From the NCBI RefSeq assembly GCF_000236685.1, contig NC_016633.1, positions 372,001-436,000 of the forward strand: DNA of 64,000 nt, given 5' to 3'. Source of the stretch: Sphaerochaeta pleomorpha str. Grapes. Lineage in GTDB: Bacteria; Spirochaetota; Spirochaetia; Sphaerochaetales; Sphaerochaetaceae. The stretch's first letter is position 1; each line of letters opens with the position of its first letter. Under the pieces are notes generated by a model, which saw nothing but the letters and a program-made list of their open reading frames with translations, searched no databases and was not told the DNA's origin. This document shows, one piece after another, positions 26,396 through 35,463 of this stretch. Made by a program: the position numbers and the translations under genes.

Positions 26396-29213
26396 CCCCA
26401 AACCCTTTCCTCTCTTGCTTTCCCCAACCTTTCGATTTCTTCATTGCACTGAAATAACCACCTACCCTCCAGAGACTGACCAACTGGCGAACCCCAAAGT
26501 TCTCGACAACGGCCATCCATAACAAACGCAAGGTATCGTGTACCGAATAAATCTGCCGGTCGAAACTCGAGATGAGCACCGATGATACCGACACAAGAAT
26601 CCCCAAAAGAATTGTCGTAGTAAACAAGAGAAGCCCTATCGAAGGATTGAGGATTCCGGCAAAGAAGGAAAGGATGACTATCAGCAAACCCTGGGCTTCC
26701 ACAAAGGGTCCAAGCAGTTCAAATAAGAAAAAATAACTCATGCCTACCATTCCCATCCTCCCATATTTCGGATTTCCGATAATAGTTTTATGAAAAAGCA
26801 GGATATCGATTAAACCGCGATGCCATCTGTCACGTTGCCGATGCAATTGTCTCCACTTCTCAGGGACTTCGGTCCAGCAATTGGCATTGAATGCATAATC
26901 CACAGTATAAGGAATTTTCAATTCCCTCATGCTGCGTGACAGCCGAACAACCAACTCCATATCTTCACCTACCGTATCCTTTTTGTATCTGCCACTCTTG
27001 GTCAGATACCCACCGGTTTTTATGGTTCTTTCTCTATTGAAGACTCCAAAGGCCCCAGATATGATCAACAGGCAATGTATATGGGCCCAGCCAACCCTTC
27101 CGGCCATAAAGGATCTGATATATTCCAAGGACTGCAAGCGGGCGAGAAAATTTCTGGGTAGGGAAACAGAATCCAACTCACCCAATTCGACTGAACAACC
27201 ATTGACCGGGCAGATATTTCCACCGGAGGCAATACTCTCGACGGGGGAGTCAAGCATTACGGAAACAGCGCGCATCAAAGCCTCGCTTTCCAAGAGGGAA
27301 TCTGCATCAATACCACAGAAATACTCCTTGTGCGCGATGTTCAGGCCAATATTGAGAGAATCGGCTTTGCCTCCATTCACTTTATCTACGACAATAAGGT
27401 TTGGAATGGATTTGTTCGTATAGATCCCCCTTACTTTTCTGGTAGGTATCCTCTTTTGGTAAGCCCCATCGCTTTTTTTCAGTTCAAACTGGTCAATCAA
27501 AGTCTGAAGGGTAGAGTCCTTTGACCCATCGTTGACAACAATTAATTCAAAATCAGGATAGCGCTGGTTTAACAGCGAATTCACGCTCTCAATGATCCCC
27601 GCTTCTTCATTATATGCAGGGGCAATAATGGAAACAGAAGGAAGCAGATCCTTGGTAAAAAGAAAACGATAGTCTTTAACCTCCCAGAGCCTTGCCTGTT
27701 TCCTTGCACCGAAGAAAGAAACAGCAAGAATAACCAGGTAAATCAGGTTTACCGTTACCGAATAATATACAAACAGGTAATTGAAACGTGAAATATACAG
27801 TTTCCAGATATCATTCCAACCCAATTGGATTATGGTTGGGAACTCAGAAAAGAAAATTATGAAAGGGAAGAGCATGGCAACAAAGACAAGCAACAAGATA
27901 AGTGTCATTCTCTGTGGTGGTTCTGTATGGGGGGTAATAGTTTTTTTCTGTTTCTTCAAAGGTTTTATACGCAGTTTTCTCAGAATCCGTGCGTCAAGAT
28001 ACAGACGCAACTCATCTCGCATCCATGCATTCTTTGGTAAAACTTCCTTTATAATGCCAAGCAGTGCATCTTCAACCTCAATATCTTTGTTCTGGTTGAG
28101 AAAAAACACTATTGAACTGGCTTGTTTTGCTTGTACCAATTCCCTGACAAGGGTTTTTATTCTTTCAGATTCCTGGTTTTTAATCTTTGGGAGAAAATAT
28201 TCCACACGATTTGCAAGGACTTTTGCCATTATTGCCCGTTTGTGTGAAGAATGGGTACTTTCAAACCTATCCAACAGCTTTTGCATCACAAGCGGACTTT
28301 GTTCCCCCATCCGCGTAAGGCTTTCTACGATTTTCTGTTGCATCGAAGCATAACGGCTGTAGTCAAGGATAGCGTCGATATTCTCGGGTGCCATGTCTTT
28401 GGCATAGGCTTGAATCACAAATTCAATGGTATGTTTTTGGTTACTTGATAAAAAAGGATCTTTCAATAATTCTTCATGGAAGTGTTTCAGAATTGCCGAG
28501 AGCGCAAGCTTACGGAGAGAGCCATTTTTCGACTGTGCCTGGAGTATGACAAACCCACGCAATTCCTCAGCAGGATACTGTAAGGCAAAACCACAGATAA
28601 GTTTCTGCATATAGACCCTGTTGATTGTTTGCTTTTGTATGGCAAATCTGAGAAAATCTTTGTTATACGTATAGAGTACAGCATGGACACGTTTTGCGAA
28701 CCAGGGATTCATCCCTGGCAGTTTTCTCACTACCAAGGGAATGGCTTTTCTTACTTTCTGGATGGCTAGTGCATGGGCAAAAAACAAGACAACAAGTGGG
28801 CGGCGTTCTTTTTCCAAAGCTTTGAGCAATGCAAGCTGTACGTTTTTGCCCTGCAGATATTTCAAATGGTAAGACGCTTCAATACGGGTAACTGCAAAAG
28901 GGGAGGAGAGTTTTCGAAGGTATTTCTTGCAGGGCGCAGAACCCAGCAGTTTTTCCATCAGTATTTTCCTACGGTTTGCCGGTAACTCTATTTTATCCAT
29001 GATACGTTCATATATGGGGAAAAGTTCCTCTGCACGCAACGAATCCAGGTCGAACGCTTCATCGTAGGCAATTCTTGTAAGCAATTCTTCGTTGGTCTTT
29101 CGTCGCTCCCCTGTATGTTTTTCATGTATCCGAACGAAAAATGCAAAAATTAACAGAAGGCAATCGAGGATGAGAACCGAAAGCGTGATATAAAGGGAAA
29201 GCTGGAATGACAT
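26361..29213 (-). CDS. Membrane GT2 polysaccharide synthase fused to a HEAT-like N-terminal half
   Basis: A 950-residue protein. Residues about 5-27 form a membrane helix; 40-400 are a helical HEAT/ARM-like repeat region (repeats such as TRIEASYHLKYL, RKLALSAILKHF); helices near 425-447 and 470-495 lead into a GT2 catalytic domain with VVNDGSKDST, the DxD in GIDADSLLE, GEDMELVVRL and the processive Q-x-x-RW motif in RQRDRWHRG; three or more helices close the protein. This resembles PgaC/IcaA or hyaluronan-type synthases making a beta-linked polymer. The ATG at 29213 has AGGAGG nine bases upstream, inside the end of the sensor gene. It is the last gene of a three-gene operon. Confidence 0.85.
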   Translation of the reverse strand: MSFQLSLYITLSVLILDCLLLIFAFFVRIHEKHTGERRKTNEELLTRIAYDEAFDLDSLRAEELFPIYERIMDKIELPANRRKILMEKLLGSAPCKKYLRKLSSPFAVTRIEASYHLKYLQGKNVQLALLKALEKERRPLVVLFFAHALAIQKVRKAIPLVVRKLPGMNPWFAKRVHAVLYTYNKDFLRFAIQKQTINRVYMQKLICGFALQYPAEELRGFVILQAQSKNGSLRKLALSAILKHFHEELLKDPFLSSNQKHTIEFVIQAYAKDMAPENIDAILDYSRYASMQQKIVESLTRMGEQSPLVMQKLLDRFESTHSSHKRAIMAKVLANRVEYFLPKIKNQESERIKTLVRELVQAKQASSIVFFLNQNKDIEVEDALLGIIKEVLPKNAWMRDELRLYLDARILRKLRIKPLKKQKKTITPHTEPPQRMTLILLLVFVAMLFPFIIFFSEFPTIIQLGWNDIWKLYISRFNYLFVYYSVTVNLIYLVILAVSFFGARKQARLWEVKDYRFLFTKDLLPSVSIIAPAYNEEAGIIESVNSLLNQRYPDFELIVVNDGSKDSTLQTLIDQFELKKSDGAYQKRIPTRKVRGIYTNKSIPNLIVVDKVNGGKADSLNIGLNIAHKEYFCGIDADSLLESEALMRAVSVMLDSPVESIASGGNICPVNGCSVELGELDSVSLPRNFLARLQSLEYIRSFMAGRVGWAHIHCLLIISGAFGVFNRERTIKTGGYLTKSGRYKKDTVGEDMELVVRLSRSMRELKIPYTVDYAFNANCWTEVPEKWRQLHRQRDRWHRGLIDILLFHKTIIGNPKYGRMGMVGMSYFFLFELLGPFVEAQGLLIVILSFFAGILNPSIGLLLFTTTILLGILVSVSSVLISSFDRQIYSVHDTLRLLWMAVVENFGVRQLVSLWRVGGYFSAMKKSKGWGKQERKGFGATLPIAEKKTI

Positions 29214-29217
29214 AGGT

Positions 29218-31242
29218 TCAGGCCTCCTGCTGCAAGAGAGACGATGCATATAGTCCAACTACACCAATCAATTCAATAAGCATTACAGGGCATGCAAAGA
29301 AGTGGGAGATCCCAAGCCCGATTGAGCGACTCACCGTATTTTCGTTCTTATTGGACGAAAACAAGATAAAGGGTATATCGGAGTAAGCGGATTTCTTCAT
29401 GAGCTCCTTGCGCAACGTAAAGGCACTCAGCTTGCTTGTCATCAATTCACTGATAATGATATCAGGATTCTCTTTCTCTATAAGGGTTCTTGCCTCCAAG
29501 CCGTTGGAAGCAAGAAAAAGGATATAGCCCTCACGCTTGAGTGCTTCTTCTATCAGCTTTTTCTCGATCCCGGGATTTGCAGCGAGGACAATGCGGATAC
29601 TGCTGTTTGCATTCCAGACCTTTGAGGAGTCTGCAACAACTTTGTTCCCTCCCTGTCTCTTGGCAAGCTTCAGCCTATAAAGCGCTGTCTGCAAAGCCAC
29701 CTCTTCCAGTTCCTCATTGCTAAATCTTTTCGTATTTTCAATTCTGTCAGTATGGAAAAGTCCTATCGATATGGTTGAGGGAACAATGAAAGCTTCCGAA
29801 TCAGAGACAGTAGCACAGAGCCTGTCGGTCCTTTCGAGAATCTCCTTTCGCTTCGTACCCGGTAGATAGAGGGCAAACACCCCGCCCTGCAATTTGAAAT
29901 GATATTCGTCTTTTCCAGGAAATGCTTCTTTTAGGTAATACGTTAGGGTTTTAAGGGCATCATCCCCTTCAATCCTCCCAAAATCGAGATTGATATTGGA
30001 TAAATTGTCAATGCTGAGCAAAACCAAACCAAACGTTGTTTCCTCATAGTTGAACTTTTTCATTTCAGATGAGAAAAACCTATTGAAAAACATCTGGTTA
30101 TGTAAACCGGTAATCGGACAGCGGTTTTGCGCATCCTGCAGGGAATCCTGCAATGCCAGCCGCTTTTTTTCCAACTCTTGGTTTTTCTCGGTCATCAGGT
30201 CAACATTCTGCTGGAATGTGAACATAAGCGACTTAAATGGTTTGGGTAGAGGTATGCTGTATTCTTTGGTCATTTTCTCGACTAGGGGAAAGATTATGGT
30301 AATCCAAGGCATACCCTTCTTCGAGAAAACTAGGTCGAAAAACTCTTCCCAGATGCTGTTGTCTGAAAATGGGGAACTTTCAATGGTCTTTTTCTGGTAA
30401 TCAAGGACAAACCCGGATCCTTCGAAGGTTTCCCTGACTTTTTTTACCCCATAGATCGAGAAATATCGTTTGATTACCTGATTGCAGAGTTGTGGGTATC
30501 CTCCTGCCTCCATGAGATTCTTTCTCAGGGGTTTCAAGAAAAACCCGCACTCCAGATTTTTCAATATCTCAATATATTTTTTACAGTCATTGACAATAAT
30601 AGAACCATGCTGGGGACAAATAAGATGGATATCCAGCTTTAACAGCTGGTTCATCACAGGTTCCAGGATTTCATGGGAAGGCATATAGATTTCATGAAAG
30701 GTTTTCATCGATTCATGGTAATCCTCACTCGCATACAAATACCAGTTATTCGCGATTGCCCCAAACAAATCCCCTGTGATTACAGCTTTCTGTCTCTGCA
30801 AATAGGTCATTATTGCAGCTGGAAAATGAAGATATGGCGCATAGAGAAACCTAAGGTCATTCCCGTTTTTCATTTGGTAACGGAAATTATTCTGGTCTAC
30901 ATAGTAAAAAGGAGATTTCACCCCATAGAACTGAATGATGGTGGCGGCCCGTTCATGGCAGCAAATACAACCTGAAAACCCATTCTGTTCTAGCATAGGG
31001 ATTGCCGAACAGAGATCAGGATCCTGGTGGCTGACTACGATAGCCTCCAGCTTCTCCAACGGGATCAGCATCTTGACCTTGGCCATCACTATCTCAACAT
31101 CCAAGACAGACCCAGGGTCAAACAAAACTGCCGACCCCTTGTCCAAAAGGAGGTAGGGATTGCAATGCAACTCTGCAGAACACAGGTCATCTCCTACCCA
31201 CCAAAGTCCCTCAGCTATCGAAACCGGTCCTGATATGTCCAT
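29218..31242 (-). CDS. ODP-type metallo-beta-lactamase-fold sensor with degenerate GGDEF and receiver domains
   Basis: A 674-residue cytosolic protein with three domains. Residues 1-240: a metallo-beta-lactamase fold of the oxygen-binding di-iron (ODP) type, with HQDPD at 72-76, APYLHFP (His139), TGDLFG (Asp158) and PQHGS (His212). Residues about 365-540: a GGDEF domain beginning CPITGLHNQMFFNRFF but with the active-site loop read as QGGVF, so cyclase activity is unlikely. Residues about 550-670: a receiver-like domain (IRIVLAANPG, NPDIIISELMTSKLSAF, ILFSSNKNE). AAGGAG precedes the ATG, ten bases after the glycosidase-like gene. Its position before the GT2 synthase suggests redox/oxygen control of polysaccharide output. 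Confidence 0.82.
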   Translation of the reverse strand: MDISGPVSIAEGLWWVGDDLCSAELHCNPYLLLDKGSAVLFDPGSVLDVEIVMAKVKMLIPLEKLEAIVVSHQDPDLCSAIPMLEQNGFSGCICCHERAATIIQFYGVKSPFYYVDQNNFRYQMKNGNDLRFLYAPYLHFPAAIMTYLQRQKAVITGDLFGAIANNWYLYASEDYHESMKTFHEIYMPSHEILEPVMNQLLKLDIHLICPQHGSIIVNDCKKYIEILKNLECGFFLKPLRKNLMEAGGYPQLCNQVIKRYFSIYGVKKVRETFEGSGFVLDYQKKTIESSPFSDNSIWEEFFDLVFSKKGMPWITIIFPLVEKMTKEYSIPLPKPFKSLMFTFQQNVDLMTEKNQELEKKRLALQDSLQDAQNRCPITGLHNQMFFNRFFSSEMKKFNYEETTFGLVLLSIDNLSNINLDFGRIEGDDALKTLTYYLKEAFPGKDEYHFKLQGGVFALYLPGTKRKEILERTDRLCATVSDSEAFIVPSTISIGLFHTDRIENTKRFSNEELEEVALQTALYRLKLAKRQGGNKVVADSSKVWNANSSIRIVLAANPGIEKKLIEEALKREGYILFLASNGLEARTLIEKENPDIIISELMTSKLSAFTLRKELMKKSAYSDIPFILFSSNKNENTVSRSIGLGISHFFACPVMLIELIGVVGLYASSLLQQEA

Positions 31243-31251
31243 AACAACTCC

Positions 31252-34200
31252 TTATTTTGCTGAGAAACGTTCAAAATACTTCTGTATGATCGGATAACTG
31301 TCTTTCAACCTTTGTTTGAACTCAGGTTCATCCCAGTTTTTCCACGGGAATACTATCTCAGTCGGGGAATCTTGCTCAGGAAAACTGGCTAGCAGGACAC
31401 CGGAAGAGGCATCCACCAAGACAAAAGAAATGCCAATTCCTTCTGAAAGGGTAGTTGCAAGCTGGTCTTTCAGAGGGTCGGTATTGTATTTTCCAGTATC
31501 GTCCAGAACCCGTCCCCTCGAAGGATCAGAGACATTGATCCGTGTCCAGGGTATACGCACAGAAAGAACATTCCCCTCCATATTCCAAAGATTGTTCGAC
31601 TTTTCCAGGCTGCCATACCCAAGGGCACTGGTATCCTCATAGACTGAAGCGATCGGAGTGCCGACTTCCTGCGCCCGTTCTTTGTTGATGAGCTTTTGCA
31701 TAGGTTCAAAGATTCCGCTATCAACAACCCCTTCGTAAGAGGCATAGCGATAGGAAGCATAGTTGTAGGGAGGTATGACTAAAAGACGGGAGGTATCCTT
31801 ACCGGTGAGGGAAACCAGATATTCCATGCCAGAGGGGGCATGGAACATCAGTGCCTTGCCATACCTTGTCTCGCCTCTCGCCCTGCCATAGGTATCGAGC
31901 CCTAGATAGAGGTGTTCCTTGTTCAAATCGACAGGTTTGGAGAACGTAAGGTCCAGATAGAGGTAGGAGACATCCATCGACACTTCCATTTGCTCAATTT
32001 CGCCCCCGGTTTTCACTATAAGGTCAGGTACCTTGGGTTTGACCGATTCCATGGCCAGGATCCCATAGTTCTGCTCAGGGTCCACCGCATTATGCCAAAG
32101 GATTTTCCTGTCATAGGGAATCATATACGGTTCGGTAACCCAGGTCTTTTTGGCCCACTCATCCATCCATTCGAATATCACCCCGCCAGCGTACCCCTCA
32201 TGTTCGATCGCCTCGAACATCCGAACAATTCCTTCCCCCTGTTCCTGCTCGGTCATACCCCCATGGTTATAGCCATCGGGGCTCATATGGGCATTGCCCA
32301 TTCCCGTGGCCAGCCCGAATTCGGCAACCAAAGCAGGATACTTCGTATGGATGGCCATGAATTCTTGCAGATACCCGCCATAGCGAAACCTTCCGAGTTC
32401 ATCAGAATATAAGGAATATTGTGGGTCATTGTTCATGAAGTCAGGATAATTGGGATATATATGATAGGCTCCGAATAAGCCGCCTTTCATCTTTTTCCCG
32501 AGCTCAATATGGTTTATATCGACAGTAGTACGGTCATTGTATTCGTTTTTCTTTACCCCATTGGCCTCCCGCTCACTCGGATGGTCCAGAGCATCGAGGG
32601 TGGGCCAGTTTACGATTGCAACCGGATTCTGCCAGCCATAGGTCTGTTCCTGGTAGCTAAGGGCATAGTCTGCACTCTCTGCCAGCCAGGCTTCTGTCGG
32701 GGTTCCCAGTTCATTGGTAAAAAGGTAATCCCCATGGAAAGAATGTCCCTTGTTAAGCAAATCGGTCGCTTCGACCTCCTGTGGCTCCAATTCCCTGCCG
32801 ACAAGCAACCCAAGGACATAGGGTGACACATCAACTCTATACTCACCGAAGGCCCTGCCTCTGCGCTCTGCAATGGAAGCCTTCCCATGGATTGCATCGA
32901 CTACGTATCGAATTTCCTGCTGGTAGGAGATTCGGTATTCCTCACTGAGGTAATCGTTTCCCGCAGGTTCTTCTTCCGGCCAGATTTCCTGCAGCAGGTA
33001 GAGCATTTGTTCAGGATGGAGACGGTTGTATACGTCCAGAGCCTGGTAGAACTGGGGGTCAAGGAGCGTGTAGATTCGAATTGTATTCGCTTTCATAGCC
33101 CCTATCTGCTCAAGGAACCGGTAATACACTGCTTTATCAGCAGGGAATTCCGTATACCATCGGCCTGGCAATGCGATGCCAATATTGACCCCTCGGATAA
33201 AAAAGTCTTTCCAGCCCTCCGTAGAATACACTTGGAGCAGCTTGCCTTTGGTACGGGAAACCAAAGACACCCCGTCCTGCTGGTAAATCTCGACCTTTGG
33301 ATTAGGGAGGGTCACCTGTTTTCTTTGTTCAGCCTCTTTGTAGATGCCATTGAGCAAGGGAATATAGGTTTTCCAGTAGAAAGAATCGGAGCTGTCTAAT
33401 TTGGTGTCGGGAACCTTTTGCATGCGTGCAAGGACACCCTCCCAAAAGTAGAAACGCGGCTTATAGTTCAATGCCGCATAATTGCCACCAAGATAGTAGG
33501 TCGTATGAAAGGCTGTCTCATTGCGTATTATTGCGGGGAAAACAGGGGCCAGGCCTTTGGCTTTCAATTTTGCAAGGCCATTATCGGTTACATCAAGCGA
33601 ATAATAGGCAAGGGTTTCAGCATCTGACAGGGTAGAGACAACATCGAACAGACCTTGGTAGGGCCCCGTAACCGAAATACCGGTAAGCTCTGTCCCCTTG
33701 GCGGTAAAGGTCAATTCGTTCCCTTTCTTGCCGACATCATTTTCATCCAGGATAAGGATGTCGGACTCTTCGTTGACCAAAACATATCCATTCCCCGTAA
33801 AGTCCCATGTCCTGCCTGTGGTTTTTTCATACCGGTTTCGTTCCCACTCTACAGTGACGCCTTCCTCTGCCAGGTCCTTGACATAATGACCTACCCAGCC
33901 AGACCATTTTGTCTGCAAAAGGCTTTCCATCTGTGCCCTGACTGAAGGATGGGTAGGAGTTCCAAAGGTATTGTATTCGGCAACAACGGTATTTGCCCTG
34001 TCTGTGTTCAAAAAATCGCGAATGGAGTGTACGTCAGTCTGGGTCAATCCCCCATAGATCAGGTTGGAAACCGCTACATCGGGGACAATTCCTACCTGTT
34101 CTTTGCGGTATATCCCATAGGTATCGGCAATATAGAGCAAATCGGCCTTTTCAGACAGAAAAGGCAGAGGTTTCTCATAATATTTGCCGTTGCTGTCCCA

Positions 34201-34473
34201 ATGCAAACCATAATACGAATCGGAATAGGCAAAGGTTTTCCCCTCTACCGGTATAACTTTTTTCTGCTTGAGAAACCAGAAAAGGCCTGTATGTTCCCGT
34301 ACCTTTCCATTGGGAACGGTTTTGTCATAGACTGCGGTAACAACCGGCAGATTAGGCTTCAAAACAAAGCGAATCATTGGTAGACAGACAAGTATCAATG
34401 CTACAAAGAGTATACAAAAGAAGACAATGACTTTCTTTTTTCGTTTGACAGGTGGTTTTTTTGGTTTTCCCAT
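31252..34473 (-). CDS. Membrane-anchored TIM-barrel glycosidase-like protein
   Basis: A 1073-residue protein with a basic start (GKPKKPPVKRKKK) and one membrane helix (about 16-38), the rest being outside the cytoplasm. The central region (about 430-840) reads as a (beta/alpha)8 barrel of GH2/GH5 kind: FFIRGVNIGIALPG, NTIRIYTLLDP, YVLGLLVGRELEP (possible acid/base Glu), YPALVAEFGLATG (possible nucleophile Glu) and GGVIFEWMDEWAKKTW. A beta-rich C-terminal region follows. It could trim, transfer or export the polymer made by the GT2 synthase two genes down. The ATG at 34473 has no SD; a TTG at 34491 is possible. Confidence 0.72.
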   Translation of the reverse strand: MGKPKKPPVKRKKKVIVFFCILFVALILVCLPMIRFVLKPNLPVVTAVYDKTVPNGKVREHTGLFWFLKQKKVIPVEGKTFAYSDSYYGLHWDSNGKYYEKPLPFLSEKADLLYIADTYGIYRKEQVGIVPDVAVSNLIYGGLTQTDVHSIRDFLNTDRANTVVAEYNTFGTPTHPSVRAQMESLLQTKWSGWVGHYVKDLAEEGVTVEWERNRYEKTTGRTWDFTGNGYVLVNEESDILILDENDVGKKGNELTFTAKGTELTGISVTGPYQGLFDVVSTLSDAETLAYYSLDVTDNGLAKLKAKGLAPVFPAIIRNETAFHTTYYLGGNYAALNYKPRFYFWEGVLARMQKVPDTKLDSSDSFYWKTYIPLLNGIYKEAEQRKQVTLPNPKVEIYQQDGVSLVSRTKGKLLQVYSTEGWKDFFIRGVNIGIALPGRWYTEFPADKAVYYRFLEQIGAMKANTIRIYTLLDPQFYQALDVYNRLHPEQMLYLLQEIWPEEEPAGNDYLSEEYRISYQQEIRYVVDAIHGKASIAERRGRAFGEYRVDVSPYVLGLLVGRELEPQEVEATDLLNKGHSFHGDYLFTNELGTPTEAWLAESADYALSYQEQTYGWQNPVAIVNWPTLDALDHPSEREANGVKKNEYNDRTTVDINHIELGKKMKGGLFGAYHIYPNYPDFMNNDPQYSLYSDELGRFRYGGYLQEFMAIHTKYPALVAEFGLATGMGNAHMSPDGYNHGGMTEQEQGEGIVRMFEAIEHEGYAGGVIFEWMDEWAKKTWVTEPYMIPYDRKILWHNAVDPEQNYGILAMESVKPKVPDLIVKTGGEIEQMEVSMDVSYLYLDLTFSKPVDLNKEHLYLGLDTYGRARGETRYGKALMFHAPSGMEYLVSLTGKDTSRLLVIPPYNYASYRYASYEGVVDSGIFEPMQKLINKERAQEVGTPIASVYEDTSALGYGSLEKSNNLWNMEGNVLSVRIPWTRINVSDPSRGRVLDDTGKYNTDPLKDQLATTLSEGIGISFVLVDASSGVLLASFPEQDSPTEIVFPWKNWDEPEFKQRLKDSYPIIQKYFERFSAK

Positions 34474-34617
34474 AGGGCAAGTATACGGCAAGTGCTACTG
34501 AATGAGTACTGAAAAACAACTCAAAACATTTAATAAATACCGTACCAAAAGAATGCAAAACAGTATTTTCCTATAGATTACGTGGTATAGTTTTCAGTTG
34601 GAAGGAGAAACAATCCA

Positions 34618-35421
34618 ATGCCAGGAAAAGTGGAAAAGGATAACGCATTCAACAAAAAAATGGTAATTCTGGAATCACTGATTCTCAATGCAAAGAAAAT
34701 GACCGTATTTACCGGGGCAGGGGTTTCAACACTGTCGGGAATACCTGATTTTCGCGGTAAAAACGGGTTGTATTCCGGCCTCTGGCATGATTTGCCAGTG
34801 GAACAGATTCTCAATATCTCGTTCTTCGAGAAGCATCCTGAGATTTTTTACGAATGGGCCAGGGAATTCTGGTACCATCTCGAAGACTACAAGCCGAATG
34901 TCGTACATACCACGTTGGCCAAGATGGAACAAAAGGGATTGGTTGCCGGGCTCTACACCCAAAACATCGACATGCTTCACAAGAAGGCAGGAAGCAAAAA
35001 AGTATATGAAGTCCACGGGAGTGCCGAACATCATCATTGCCATACCTGCAACAAGTACTACTGCTATGGGGAAATAGCTGCACAGGTGCAGGCAGGAAAG
35101 GTTCCCTTTTGCTCCCAATGCGGTGGGATTGTCAAACCGGATATTGTCTTTTACGGGGAAAACCTCGATTCTTTGATCCTAGCCAGGGCGTATGAACAGT
35201 TCAGCCACAGTGACCTCTGCCTGGTCCTCGGCTCATCCTTGACCGTGCAACCGGCAGCATCTTTTCCGTATTATGCTACAAGCAACGGTTGTCCCCTGGT
35301 CATAGTGAATGCCCAGAAAACCTCCCAGGACGGAGGTGCCAGCCTACGGTTTGAAGACTTAAAGCAGACCTTTCTGGCATTGGACTCCTGGCTTGATACC
35401 CTGGGATCAAGAAATACGTAG
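34618..35421 (+). CDS. NAD-dependent protein deacylase, Sir2 family
   Basis: A 267-residue sirtuin. NAD-binding FTGAGVSTLSGIPDFRG near residue 36, TQNIDMLHKKAGS, the catalytic His in YEVHGS, zinc cysteines in CHTCNKYYC and PFCSQCGG, and GSSLTVQPAASFPYYA are all present. It removes acetyl or other acyl groups from lysines, for example in metabolic enzymes. GGAG lies before the ATG at 34618. It is divergent from the polysaccharide operon and just upstream of the two-component genes; whether it is linked to either is unclear. Confidence 0.93.
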   Translation: MPGKVEKDNAFNKKMVILESLILNAKKMTVFTGAGVSTLSGIPDFRGKNGLYSGLWHDLPVEQILNISFFEKHPEIFYEWAREFWYHLEDYKPNVVHTTLAKMEQKGLVAGLYTQNIDMLHKKAGSKKVYEVHGSAEHHHCHTCNKYYCYGEIAAQVQAGKVPFCSQCGGIVKPDIVFYGENLDSLILARAYEQFSHSDLCLVLGSSLTVQPAASFPYYATSNGCPLVIVNAQKTSQDGGASLRFEDLKQTFLALDSWLDTLGSRNT

Positions 35422-35463
35422 TTTTGCTTTTTTTCCGGTGCTTTTTGCCTTACAATGGCTAGC

